The notes: generated by a model from the sequence alone, not told the origin. A DNA stretch of 7,189 nucleotides from an uncultured Synergistales bacterium (GCA_937957815.1 CALFXN010000028.1:1-7189); one strand, 5' to 3'. Positions 1-6,085 are shown, counted from the first letter of the stretch. A program made the numbers and translations.

Positions 1-2
1 AT

Positions 3-37
3 AAAAAAAGGCCGGGTTCCCACGTGGGAACCCGGCC
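3..37 (-). terminator. Strong intrinsic terminator of a leftward transcript
   Basis: Bases 10-37 are a perfect inverted repeat, extended by one pair with A9/T38. It forms a hairpin of about 13 bp (GGCCGGGTTCCC arm) with an ACGT loop. Read on the minus strand it is followed directly by seven Ts (positions 9-3). The other side (TGAGAG) has no T run, so it acts leftward only. No ordinary minus-strand gene precedes it. The only leftward unit here is the short leader driven by the promoter at 200-228, so this is best read as the attenuator terminator of that leader, or else the end of a small RNA. Confidence 0.85.
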
Positions 38-87
38 TGAGAGATCGGACCAACGACGCCTAGGCGTCGGCCCACCCCCGGGGTCCC
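26..87 (-). promoter_or_regulatory. Alternative RNA pairing element (candidate antiterminator)
   Basis: On the minus strand the segment GGGACCCCGG (87-78, codons 26-29 of the leader ORF) can pair with the 5' arm of the terminator, CCGGGTTCCC (35-26), at 9 of 10 positions. That pairing would prevent the terminator hairpin. The same segment can instead pair locally: GGACC (86-82) with GGTCC (51-47), enclosing the palindrome hairpin at 54-69, which leaves the terminator free to form. The two folds are mutually exclusive, as expected of an attenuator. The pairings are read directly from the sequence. The switching mechanism, with ribosome stalling at codons 17-22 favouring read-through, is inferred. 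Confidence 0.45.
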
Positions 88-164
88 ACGCATCTGCGCC
101 AAAAGGTAAAGGAGAAAACGGTTGTCTGCCCTGCCTTTTCGGATACCCCGGTACGCGCGATCAT
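60..164 (-). CDS. Putative 34-residue leader peptide, Phe/Trp-rich
   Basis: This is a short ORF on the minus strand: ATG at 164-162, TAG at 62-60. It has a Shine-Dalgarno GAGAGGAG (180-173) that leaves 8 bases to the ATG, and lies about 30 bases after the predicted transcription start. The middle reads FSFTFWRRC (residues 17-25), giving three Phe codons in five and then Trp, with a second Trp at residue 31. Its stop codon sits at the centre of a 16-bp perfect palindrome (54-69), and an intrinsic terminator follows 23 bases later. Promoter, SD, short ORF, palindrome and terminator in this order are the layout of an amino-acid attenuator leader, with Phe or another aromatic amino acid as the likely signal. 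I see no similarity to a named leader peptide. It could instead be a small protein gene or a chance ORF in a small RNA. Confidence 0.5.
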   Translation of the reverse strand: MIARTGVSEKAGQTTVFSFTFWRRCVGPRGWADA

Positions 165-199
165 GTCGCACGCTCCTCTCCCTGCTCGGATTGCGGATG

Positions 200-228
200 T
201 TTATACCACCGCTCCGCCCGTATGTCAA
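200..228 (-). promoter_or_regulatory. Strong sigma-70 promoter, leftward
   Basis: On the minus strand, TTGACA (228-223) is separated by exactly 17 bases from TATAAA (205-200). The TATAAA is preceded by TGG, giving an extended -10 (TGnTATAAA). Transcription should start near 192-194, about 190 bases before the terminator at 3-37. It faces away from the dehydrogenase operon, so the region to 351 is a divergent control region. Confidence 0.8.
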
Positions 229-287
229 CAGTTTGCGCGACGACAGCCGGATTCGTCGCCGCGGCCCTCCTGCGGGACCCCGGCACT

Positions 288-310
288 GGAAACTTTCATG
301 GGAACTTCCC
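288..310. promoter_or_regulatory. Tandem palindromes, candidate operator of the rightward operon
   Basis: GGGAACTTCCC (300-310) is a perfect odd-centred palindrome. Just before it, GGAAACTTTCA (288-298) matches it at 8 of 11 positions and contains the perfect palindrome GAAACTTTC (289-297). The centres lie 12 bases apart, about one helical turn. They sit about 40-65 bases before the dehydrogenase start, just upstream of a weak extended -10 (TGGTACGAT, 320-328). No clear -35 box is visible. A repressor or activator binding two adjacent sites is plausible; no regulator gene is in the window. Confidence 0.35.
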
Positions 311-336
311 GCGTCTTTATGGTACGATTACATCGC

Positions 337-345
337 GGAGGTGAT
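337..345 (+). promoter_or_regulatory. Ribosome binding site that fixes the dehydrogenase start
   Basis: GGAGGTGAT is fully complementary to the 3' end of 16S rRNA and ends six bases before ATG 352. It rules out the longer in-frame reading from 163, whose added N-terminal stretch would overlap the leftward promoter and has no family features. Confidence 0.8.
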
Positions 346-351
346 GGAATC

Positions 352-1458
352 ATGTACCATAGGGTGGGATACGAGCGTCTGCTCTCCCGGACGCAGGAAA
401 TTCTCGAGAAGATCGGATATCCGGCGCACAAAGCGAACATCACCGCGTGGGTTCTCGCCGAGGCCGACGCCAGAGGCGTCCCGTCGCACGGCGTCACGCG
501 CGTCAAGGTCTACCGCAACGAGATGGAACAGGGCCACGTCAATCCCGAAGCGGAACCCGAGATCGTTCACGAGACTCCCGTCTCGATCGTCGTCGACGGC
601 CATTACGGCGTCGGGGCGCATATCGCGGACTTCACGATGCGGCGCGTGATCGAAAAGACGCGGGAGCACGGAACATGCTACGCGTCGGTGCGCAACTCGA
701 ATCACTTCGGAATGGCGGGGCTCTGGGCCGAGATGGCCGTAAAGGAGGGGTTCGGCGGGAGCGCGTTCACGAACACGATCCGGTGCGCGGTTCCGACGCT
801 TGGCTGCGAGCGACTCCTCGGGACGAACCCCATCGCCTTCGGACTCCCCTCCGACGAGGAGCTTCCGTTCCTGCTCGACATGGCGACGACAACCGCACCG
901 CGCGGCAAACTCGGAGTCTATAAGCGACGCAATCGTCCGCTGCCCGAAGGATGGTTCGTCGGCGAAAACGGCGAACCGGTGACGGATCCCGCCGAGGCGA
1001 CCTCCATTCTCGCCGATCCGACCGGAACGCACGGCGGCCTCGTATTCCTCGGCGGAACGACCGAGATCATGGGCGGCCACAAGGGATACGGGCTCGCGCT
1101 CTTCGTTGACATGCTCTGCGGCCCCCTCGCCCACGGTCCGTGGACGCGGGATGTCTTCCAGACGCAGGACGCGAACGTCGGGCACTTTTTTTCGGCGTTC
1201 CGGCTCGACCTCTTCGGCGACGAAGGTGACGTCCGCCGCCGGGTGGGCGACGTGCTCCGCGCGCTTCGCGCCTCGTCCCCGGGCGAACCGGCGGGACGCG
1301 TCCTTACGCACGGCGAAAAGGAAGCCCTCCGGAGAGCGACTGCCCTGAAGGACGGCGTCGTTCTCGACGAAACCACATATGAGATGATGGAGGAGTACGC
1401 GAAGGAATTCGGACTCGGGCCTCTTCCGGCGATCGAATGCGAAGAAACGGAGAAATAG
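352..1458 (+). CDS. Ldh2/malate dehydrogenase-family NAD(P)-dependent 2-hydroxyacid dehydrogenase
   Basis: This 368-residue cytoplasmic oxidoreductase belongs to the Ldh2/MDH2-like family, which has its own fold unrelated to classical lactate dehydrogenases. Members oxidise 2-hydroxyacids or reduce the 2-oxoacids: malate, lactate, sulfolactate, ureidoglycolate, 2,3-diketogulonate or, in one branch, cyclic imines. Family signatures are all present: SHGVTR (45-50, catalytic His46), VRNSNHFGMAG (113-123, conserved His118), LGTNPIAFG (156-164) and GGHKGYGLAL (241-250) in the cofactor-binding part. The length is normal for the family. The start follows a perfect ribosome binding site. It is the first gene of the operon, 46 bases before a LarA-family racemase and upstream of a TRAP importer, which suggests it oxidises one stereoisomer of an imported 2-hydroxyacid. 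Substrate and cofactor preference (NAD or NADP) cannot be read. The family assignment is secure and the specific activity is open. Confidence 0.9.
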   Translation: MYHRVGYERLLSRTQEILEKIGYPAHKANITAWVLAEADARGVPSHGVTRVKVYRNEMEQGHVNPEAEPEIVHETPVSIVVDGHYGVGAHIADFTMRRVIEKTREHGTCYASVRNSNHFGMAGLWAEMAVKEGFGGSAFTNTIRCAVPTLGCERLLGTNPIAFGLPSDEELPFLLDMATTTAPRGKLGVYKRRNRPLPEGWFVGENGEPVTDPAEATSILADPTGTHGGLVFLGGTTEIMGGHKGYGLALFVDMLCGPLAHGPWTRDVFQTQDANVGHFFSAFRLDLFGDEGDVRRRVGDVLRALRASSPGEPAGRVLTHGEKEALRRATALKDGVVLDETTYEMMEEYAKEFGLGPLPAIECEETEK

Positions 1459-1504
1459 GGGCGTCCGTCGGAGTTTCGGACCTGTGGAAAGCGAGGGAGA
1501 TTCC

Positions 1505-2797
1505 ATGGCGCGCATCGATTTTCCCTACCCCGGAATCGCAGGGGCGGACATTCCGGACGCAAATCTGACGGCGATTCTCGAACCCAGGGCGACACCCCCC
1601 GCCGCGGAGGACGATACGGCGGAAGTCCGCCGGGCGATGTCCTCCCCGATCGGAACGCCGCGGCTCCGCGACATGGCGCCGCGCGGGGGATCGGTCCTCA
1701 TCCTGATCGACGACAACACCAGAAACACGCCGGCGGACCGGATTCTGCCGCTGCTGCTCGAAGAACTCGAACAGAGCGGCGTCGCGCCGAAGGACGTTAC
1801 GATCATGATCGCGCTCGGCACCCACCGCCCGATGACGCGCGAGGAGACGGAACGCAAGGTCGGGCGCGCGATCCTCGAAACGTGCCGGATCGTCGAGCAC
1901 CGATGGGACCGCCCCGACGGCCTTGTCCGGCTTGACGACACGGAGGGCGGCACTGAAGTCTGGGTCAACAAAATCCTGCTCTCGTCGGACCTCGTGATCG
2001 GCCTCGGACACATCACGCCCCACCGCGTCGCGGGCTTTTCGGGCGGATCGAAGATCGTCCAGCCGGGAGTCTCGGGCGGCGTCACGACCGGGCAGACACA
2101 CTGGATCAGCGCGCTATACGACGGGAAGGACATCATGGGCAGGCGCGACAACCCCGTCCGGCGCGAGATGGATTCCGTAGCGAAGGCAGCCGGGCTTCGT
2201 TTCATCGTGAACGTGATTCTCGACCGGCACGAGCGGATCTACCGCTGCGTCTGCGGCGACCCCGTAGAAGCCCACAGGGCCGGATGCGACGCGTCGCGCG
2301 AGATCTTCGGCGTCCCGTTCGGGCGGTACGCCGATATCGTCGTCGCCGACTCCTATCCGGCCGACTGCGAACTCTGGCAAGCCGCGAAGGGCATCTACTC
2401 GGCCGACCTCGCGCTCGCGCCGGGAGGAACGCTCATCCTCGTCACGCCCTGTCCCGACGGTGTCGCGAACGGACATCCGGAGCTCTCGAAGATCGGATAC
2501 CTCCCGTTCGCCGAAATCGACGCGCTCGTCCGCGACAGGAAGATCGACGATCTCACGCTCGCCGCCCACATCGCCCACGTCGGACGCATCGTGCTCGACA
2601 ACGGACGCAGGGGCATTCTCGTCAGCCCGGGAATCGACAGGGCGACGACGGAACGACTTCACATGGAGTATGCGGCGACTCCGTCCGAGGCGCTCGCGGC
2701 GGCTTTCGCACGCCACGGAAGGGACGCGCGAGTGACCGTCGTCAAGAACGGCGGGGACATGCTTCCGGTCTACGCGCCCGAAAAAGGAGGAGCGTGA
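1505..2797 (+). CDS. LarA-family nickel-pincer racemase/epimerase (2-hydroxyacid racemase)
   Basis: This 430-residue protein is of the LarA type (lactate racemase family). It uses a nickel-pincer nucleotide bound covalently through a lysine to move hydride at the alpha carbon of a 2-hydroxyacid. Residues matching those of Lactobacillus LarA are all visible: DDNTR (D70, R73), GTHR (H107), H173 and K183 in PHRVAGFSGGSK (K183 is the cofactor attachment site), H199 (nickel ligand), and Q292 and K295 in WQAAKG. An active enzyme is therefore expected. Characterised family members include lactate and malate racemases, and some act on other alpha-hydroxy compounds or sugars, so the substrate is uncertain. 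I chose ATG 1505 because GAGGGAGA (1493-1500) lies just before it; GTG 1484, seven codons upstream, has no such site. The stop is one base before dctQ, indicating translational coupling. The cofactor-making genes larB, larC and larE are not in this window. Confidence 0.88.
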   Translation: MARIDFPYPGIAGADIPDANLTAILEPRATPPAAEDDTAEVRRAMSSPIGTPRLRDMAPRGGSVLILIDDNTRNTPADRILPLLLEELEQSGVAPKDVTIMIALGTHRPMTREETERKVGRAILETCRIVEHRWDRPDGLVRLDDTEGGTEVWVNKILLSSDLVIGLGHITPHRVAGFSGGSKIVQPGVSGGVTTGQTHWISALYDGKDIMGRRDNPVRREMDSVAKAAGLRFIVNVILDRHERIYRCVCGDPVEAHRAGCDASREIFGVPFGRYADIVVADSYPADCELWQAAKGIYSADLALAPGGTLILVTPCPDGVANGHPELSKIGYLPFAEIDALVRDRKIDDLTLAAHIAHVGRIVLDNGRRGILVSPGIDRATTERLHMEYAATPSEALAAAFARHGRDARVTVVKNGGDMLPVYAPEKGGA

Positions 2798-2798
2798 C

Positions 2799-3320
2799 AT
2801 GAAAGGCGTCCTCGGGGTCGCGGAGGGGCTCTACCGACTGCTTCTCACGATCATGGCGATCGTCCTGTTCTGCGTCGTCGGCGCCTCCGTCTTCACGCGC
2901 TACTTCCTGAACAGCTCCCTCGGCTGGGCGGATGAACTCTCGCGCTTCACCTTCATCTGGATCTCGTTCCTCGGAGCGGCCTACGCGTACGCCTACGACG
3001 AACACCTCGGCCTCGACTTCGTCGTGGACCGCATCAGACCCGCAAGGCTCCAGCTTTTCGTCCGGCTTTTCGGCGACATTTCGATCGGCGCGGTCATCCT
3101 CGTCATCACGATCTACGGATGGACGGTCGCCGACTCCGCGACGAATCTTTCGCCCGCGCTCTACATCCCCATGAAGTGGGTGTATATGATCGTCCCGGCG
3201 ACGGGCGCGTTCATGGCGGTCCTGAACCTGGCCAAGATCGCCGGACGCGTCATGGCCCTTTTCGGACACGACGCGGGGGCGGGACGCCACCCCGCTGACG
3301 GAACGGAGGGGAACGGCTGA
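2799..3320 (+). CDS. dctQ: TRAP transporter small membrane subunit DctQ
   Basis: This is the small integral membrane subunit of a tripartite ATP-independent periplasmic (TRAP) importer. It pairs with the large permease DctM in the cytoplasmic membrane. It has 173 residues with four hydrophobic segments, roughly 14-34, 49-66, 87-112 and 126-148. The typical DctQ stretch is present: a RYF motif after helix 1, then LGWADELSRF (41-50) leading into helix 2. The hydrophilic tail after about 155 (rich in Gly, Asp, His) is not conserved in the family. Ribosome binding site AAAGGAGG (2783-2790) lies inside the end of the racemase gene, 8 bases from the ATG, so the two are translated together. Sequence divergence in this family prevents a substrate call. 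Confidence 0.9.
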   Translation: MKGVLGVAEGLYRLLLTIMAIVLFCVVGASVFTRYFLNSSLGWADELSRFTFIWISFLGAAYAYAYDEHLGLDFVVDRIRPARLQLFVRLFGDISIGAVILVITIYGWTVADSATNLSPALYIPMKWVYMIVPATGAFMAVLNLAKIAGRVMALFGHDAGAGRHPADGTEGNG

Positions 3321-4603
3321 TGCTCTTGATCTTTCTTTCCATCCTCTTCGGCGTTACGATCCTCGGGGTTCCGATCGTCTTCAGCCTCGGCGTCGCGAAC
3401 CTCGTGATGCTCGTCGTCATCGACCTTCCGTTCATGGTGCTCCCCGCGGAGATCATCTCGGGGATGAACAGCTTCCCCCTGCTCGCGATTCCGTTCTTCA
3501 TGTTCGTCGGCGAGGTCATGAACCGCGGCGGCATCGCGAAACGCCTCGTCGACTTCGCCGATTCGCTCGTGGGGCATATCACGGGCGGACTCGGGCACGT
3601 GTCGATCCTGAGCAGCATGTTTTTCGGCGGCATCTGCGGTTCGGCCGTCGCCGAAGCCGCTGCGATCGGCGGACTCCTCGTGCCGCCGATGGTCAAACAG
3701 GGGTACCCATCCCCCCTAGCGGGCGCGATCACGGCGTCCGCGGCCGTCATCGGGATCATCATCCCGCCGAGCATTCCATTCATCCTGTTCGGAATCGTCA
3801 CGAACACGTCCATCGCGAAGATCTTCCTCGGCGGCATCATCCCGGGGATCCTCGTCGGCCTCGCGCTCATGGTCACGACCTATTTCATCACGAAGAAACG
3901 GAACATCGCGACGCGGAAGACCGAGCGCCGCTTCTCCGGCGCCCGCGTATGGGAGACGTTCAAGGGAGCGGCTCTCGCGCTCTCGATCCCCGTCATCATC
4001 GTCGGCGGCATCCTCGGCGGAATCTTCACCGCGACCGAGGCCGGAGCCGTCTCCGCCTTCGTCGCGCTCTTCCTCGGACTCTTCGTCTACAGGGAAGTCT
4101 CGTTCCGCGACATTCCGGGAATCTTCCTCTCGACGGCGAGAACGACGGGCATCGTGCTCTTCCTGTGCGGCATGGCGATGGGGACGGCATGGCTCCTGAC
4201 GCGAGCGCGCGTTCCGTTCGAGCTCGCGGAGACCGTCCGCTCGCTGACGGATTCCCGGATGGGAATCCTGCTCCTGACAAACGTCATCCTCTTCTTCGTC
4301 GGCTTCGTCATGGACCTGACGCCCGCGATGCTCATCCTCGCGCCGATCCTGCTTCCGCTCGTCCAGTCGGTCGGCATCGATCCCGTCTACTTCGGAGTCG
4401 TCATGTCCGTCAACCTCGGCATCGGACTGATCACTCCGCCGGTCGGAACGGTGCTCTACGTCAGCTGCGGCGTCGCGAACGTGCGCTTCGACGACCTCGT
4501 CCGTTCGATCGTCCCGTACGTCGTCGCGGAGGTCGCGACGCTCGTCCTGCTGCTTCTTTTCCCGCAGCTCGTGCTCTTCGTCCCGAACCTGGTGATGCGG
4601 TAG
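3320..4603 (+). CDS. dctM: TRAP transporter large permease DctM
   Basis: This is the 427-residue large membrane subunit of the TRAP importer. It is a sodium-driven elevator-type carrier that moves the substrate handed over by the periplasmic binding protein. It is hydrophobic throughout, with more than ten membrane segments. Typical DctM blocks are present: FPLLAIPFFMFVGEVMNRGG (52-71), the GSAVAEAAAIGG stretch (107-118), GIIIPPSIPF (145-154), the repeat-related TATEAGAVSAF (237-247) and LGIGLITPPVGT (366-377). The start ATG overlaps the dctQ stop by one base (TGATG), with GGAGGG (3305-3310) as ribosome binding site, so both membrane subunits are made in equal amounts. The length is normal. 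The stop is followed by a 202-base gap before the binding-protein gene. Confidence 0.95.
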   Translation: MLLIFLSILFGVTILGVPIVFSLGVANLVMLVVIDLPFMVLPAEIISGMNSFPLLAIPFFMFVGEVMNRGGIAKRLVDFADSLVGHITGGLGHVSILSSMFFGGICGSAVAEAAAIGGLLVPPMVKQGYPSPLAGAITASAAVIGIIIPPSIPFILFGIVTNTSIAKIFLGGIIPGILVGLALMVTTYFITKKRNIATRKTERRFSGARVWETFKGAALALSIPVIIVGGILGGIFTATEAGAVSAFVALFLGLFVYREVSFRDIPGIFLSTARTTGIVLFLCGMAMGTAWLLTRARVPFELAETVRSLTDSRMGILLLTNVILFFVGFVMDLTPAMLILAPILLPLVQSVGIDPVYFGVVMSVNLGIGLITPPVGTVLYVSCGVANVRFDDLVRSIVPYVVAEVATLVLLLLFPQLVLFVPNLVMR

Positions 4604-4711
4604 GGCCGGCGTTTCATCCGACGTCGCGGCAATGTCGGAAAGGAAGGGGGCGGCTCGGGGGAGGAGACGAACAGAGATACGGAGCGGAGAAGTTCGGGAT
4701 CATGGAGACAG

Positions 4712-4772
4712 GCCGGTCCTTCCGGCATGTCGGGCGCCGGTGTTCGGCGATTTCCGGCAACGCTTCCGGAAA
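4712..4772 (+). other. Hairpins in the dctM-dctP gap
   Basis: Two inverted repeats lie in the 202-base spacer (4604-4805). GCCGG (4712-4716) pairs with CCGGC (4722-4726) around a 5-base loop, and TTTCCGG (4751-4757) pairs with CCGGAAA (4766-4772) around an 8-base loop. Neither is followed by a T run, so they are not intrinsic terminators. They could protect the dctP message from 3'-5' decay or allow it a different level from the membrane subunits. I see no clear promoter in the spacer. Chance GC-rich pairing is possible, particularly for the shorter one. Confidence 0.35.
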
Positions 4773-4782
4773 GGGGCGTTGC

Positions 4783-4809
4783 ATGAAAGGAGACGTGACG
4801 TCATCGTGA
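4783..4809 (+). CDS. Possible 8-codon upstream ORF overlapping the dctP start
   Basis: ATG 4783 opens an ORF reading MKGDVTSS and ending in TGA at 4807-4809, which overlaps the dctP GTG (GTGA, 4806-4809). AAGGGG (4771-4776) lies six bases before its ATG. The overlap would let a ribosome finishing the short ORF restart at dctP, whose own Shine-Dalgarno (AAAGGAGA, 4786-4793) lies inside the short ORF and is unusually far (12 bases) from the GTG. The ORF is short enough to arise by chance. Confidence 0.25.
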   Translation: MKGDVTSS

Positions 4810-5804
4810 AAAAGACTTTTTCGGTTCTTGCAGCTCTCGTACTGATTCTGCCCGTCTGTTCCGTCGCTTTCGCAGCCGAAACGTTCAAGATCTCGGCCGG
4901 GATCGGCCTCAACGACAAGTCCGCACAATACAAGTCTCTCGTATTCTTCAAGGATCTCGTCGAAAAGAACGGCCAGGGCCGGATCAAGGTCGATCTGTAC
5001 CACTCCAGCCAGCTCGGAGACGACCGGAAGATGATGGAGGCGCTCAAGATGGGGACGCAGGAGATGACCTGCCCCTCGACGGCCCCGATGACCGGCTTCG
5101 TCAACGCGTTCAAGATCTACGACCTGCCGTTCATCTTCCCGAGCGAAGAGGTCGCGGATTATATTCTCGACGGCCCCGTCGGGAAGAAGATCCTCGACAT
5201 GCTCCCCGCGCAGGGGCTCGTCGGCCTCGCGTACTGGGAGAACGGATTCCGTCAGCTCACGAACAGCACTCGCGCCGTGAAAACCCCCGAAGACATGAAG
5301 GGGCTCAAGGTTCGGACGATGGAGAATCCCATCCACCTCGCCGCGTTCAAGACCATGGGCGCGAACCCGACGCCGATGGCGTTCGGCGAGCTGTTCTCCG
5401 CGATGCAGCAGAAGGTCGTCGACGGACAGGAAAACCCGTGGGGAACGATCTACCTGCAGAATTTCTTCGAGGTCCAGAAGTTCGCGACCGACACCGGCCA
5501 CATTTATTCGCCGTTCGTCCTGCTCATCTCCGAGAAGTTCTGGGACAAACTCCCCGACGATCTGAAGAAGATCGTCCAGGACGCCGCGAACGAGTCGAAG
5601 ATTCACAACCGGAAGCTCAACCGCGAGATGAACGCCGAGTACCTCGAAAAGCTCAAGACGAAGATGGACGTGACCATCCTGACGCCCGAACAGCGCGCGA
5701 AGTTCCAGGAGGCCGTAAAGCCCGTCTATGACCAGTTCGCGAAGGAAATCGGAACCGAGCTCGTCGACGAGGTCATGAAGCTCGTCAGGGAGTACAAGAA
5801 GTAG
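4806..5804 (+). CDS. dctP: TRAP transporter periplasmic solute-binding protein DctP
   Basis: This is the 332-residue DctP-family binding protein, which captures the substrate in the periplasm and delivers it to DctQM. The N-terminus is a signal peptide: KK, then a hydrophobic stretch from about 5 to 22, then AFAA before the mature ETFKIS. The cysteine in LPVC is not in a proper lipobox, so a soluble protein is expected. Family marks are GLKVRTMENP (166-175, with R170 as the arginine that normally binds the substrate carboxylate), a second conserved arginine R149, and the stretch from PTPMAFGELF to DGQENPWGTI (188-214). Carboxylate binding therefore looks intact, which agrees with a hydroxyacid substrate. 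The GTG start was chosen because it opens the signal peptide; the longer reading from 4632 adds an arginine-rich stretch without family features. A terminator follows 15 bases after the stop. Confidence 0.93.
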   Translation: MKKTFSVLAALVLILPVCSVAFAAETFKISAGIGLNDKSAQYKSLVFFKDLVEKNGQGRIKVDLYHSSQLGDDRKMMEALKMGTQEMTCPSTAPMTGFVNAFKIYDLPFIFPSEEVADYILDGPVGKKILDMLPAQGLVGLAYWENGFRQLTNSTRAVKTPEDMKGLKVRTMENPIHLAAFKTMGANPTPMAFGELFSAMQQKVVDGQENPWGTIYLQNFFEVQKFATDTGHIYSPFVLLISEKFWDKLPDDLKKIVQDAANESKIHNRKLNREMNAEYLEKLKTKMDVTILTPEQRAKFQEAVKPVYDQFAKEIGTELVDEVMKLVREYKK

Positions 5805-5819
5805 TTTCGCAAACGAACG

Positions 5820-5856
5820 GGGCGCGTCCCGGGCGAAGGGAATGCGCCCTTTTTTT
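5820..5856 (+). terminator. Intrinsic terminator of the dehydrogenase-racemase-TRAP operon
   Basis: GGGCGC (5820-5825) pairs with GCGCCC (5844-5849). Inside, TCCC (5827-5830) pairs with GGGA (5838-5841). Seven Ts follow at once (5850-5856). It lies 15 bases after the dctP stop and closes the five-gene operon. Confidence 0.9.
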
Positions 5857-5876
5857 CGCTTCGGGCCCGTGCGCCG

Positions 5877-5978
5877 TCATAGGATCAGGGCGTTCCGCCC
5901 CTCGATCCCTTCCCTGTAGATCTCGAGAACCGCAGCCGCATCCGAAGAACGCATCGGACGGATCATCCGGATGACCAT
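5877..5978 (-). pseudogene. Remnant of a GNAT N-acetyltransferase (N-terminus only)
   Basis: A short minus-strand reading of 33 residues (29 from the inner ATG at 5966-5964) begins MIRPMRSSDAAAVLEIYREG and continues IEGRNA before a TGA at 5879-5877. This closely resembles the first 25 or so residues of the phosphinothricin/arsinothricin-type GNAT acetyltransferases, where IRP...DAAAI..IY..GIE.R.A leads into TFET. Here the match stops after GRNA. The remaining roughly 130 residues, including the acetyl-CoA binding site, are absent, and the dctP terminator begins some 20 bases further on. GGAG (5982-5979) lies 12 bases upstream of the inner ATG. The best reading is a gene that lost its 3' part by deletion at the end of the operon. 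A chance ORF is less likely given the family-like sequence, but the piece is short. Confidence 0.6.
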
Positions 5979-6019
5979 CTCCGACTTTCGCAAATTTTCC
6001 ACATATTCTACGTCATCCG

Positions 6020-6048
6020 TTTACAAAAATCGCCGTCTGGAGTGAAAT
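6020..6048 (+). promoter_or_regulatory. Candidate promoter of the GNAT gene
   Basis: TTTACA (6020-6025) and TGAAAT (6043-6048) are separated by 17 bases, matching the sigma-70 consensus at 5 and 4 of 6 positions. They lie in a locally AT-rich stretch (about 5990-6030) that stands out from the GC-rich surroundings. A start near 6055 would leave about 30 bases before the GTG of the next gene. Together with the terminator at 5820-5856 this makes the next gene a separate unit. Confidence 0.45.
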
Positions 6049-6085
6049 TGCTCTGGAACTCTCCAATCCGAAAGGAGGATCATCC

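Noticed and set aside
76..92. T-box riboswitch, suggested by TGGGACC on the minus strand
   Set aside because: The core TGGNACC matches, but the flanking T-box bases do not, and I could not find a stem I with specifier loop in the short upstream region.
10..193. 6S RNA, suggested by the transcript length of about 190 nt
   Set aside because: The two ends of the transcript do not form a long closing stem around a central bubble, and a well-formed ORF with Shine-Dalgarno lies inside.
78..283. Inverted copies of GGGACCCCGG at 78-87 and 274-283
   Set aside because: The second copy lies upstream of the leftward promoter and cannot take part in the leader RNA; a ten-base GC-rich match is likely chance.
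163..351. Upstream extension of the dehydrogenase to an ATG at 163
   Set aside because: The added residues have no family similarity and overlap the leftward promoter and leader; ATG 352 has a perfect ribosome binding site.
328..1515. A 395-codon open reading frame on the minus strand
   Set aside because: It is antisense to the dehydrogenase, rich in Arg, Glu and Asp as GC-rich shadow frames usually are, and has no recognisable domain, while the plus-strand frame shows every family motif.
4632..4805. Longer dctP reading frame from ATG 4632
   Set aside because: It would bury the signal peptide behind an arginine-rich stretch of 58 residues that looks non-coding.
4848..4862. Lipoprotein lipobox in the DctP signal peptide (LPVC)
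   Set aside because: The residue before the cysteine is Val rather than Gly, Ala or Ser, and a normal AFAA signal peptidase I site follows.
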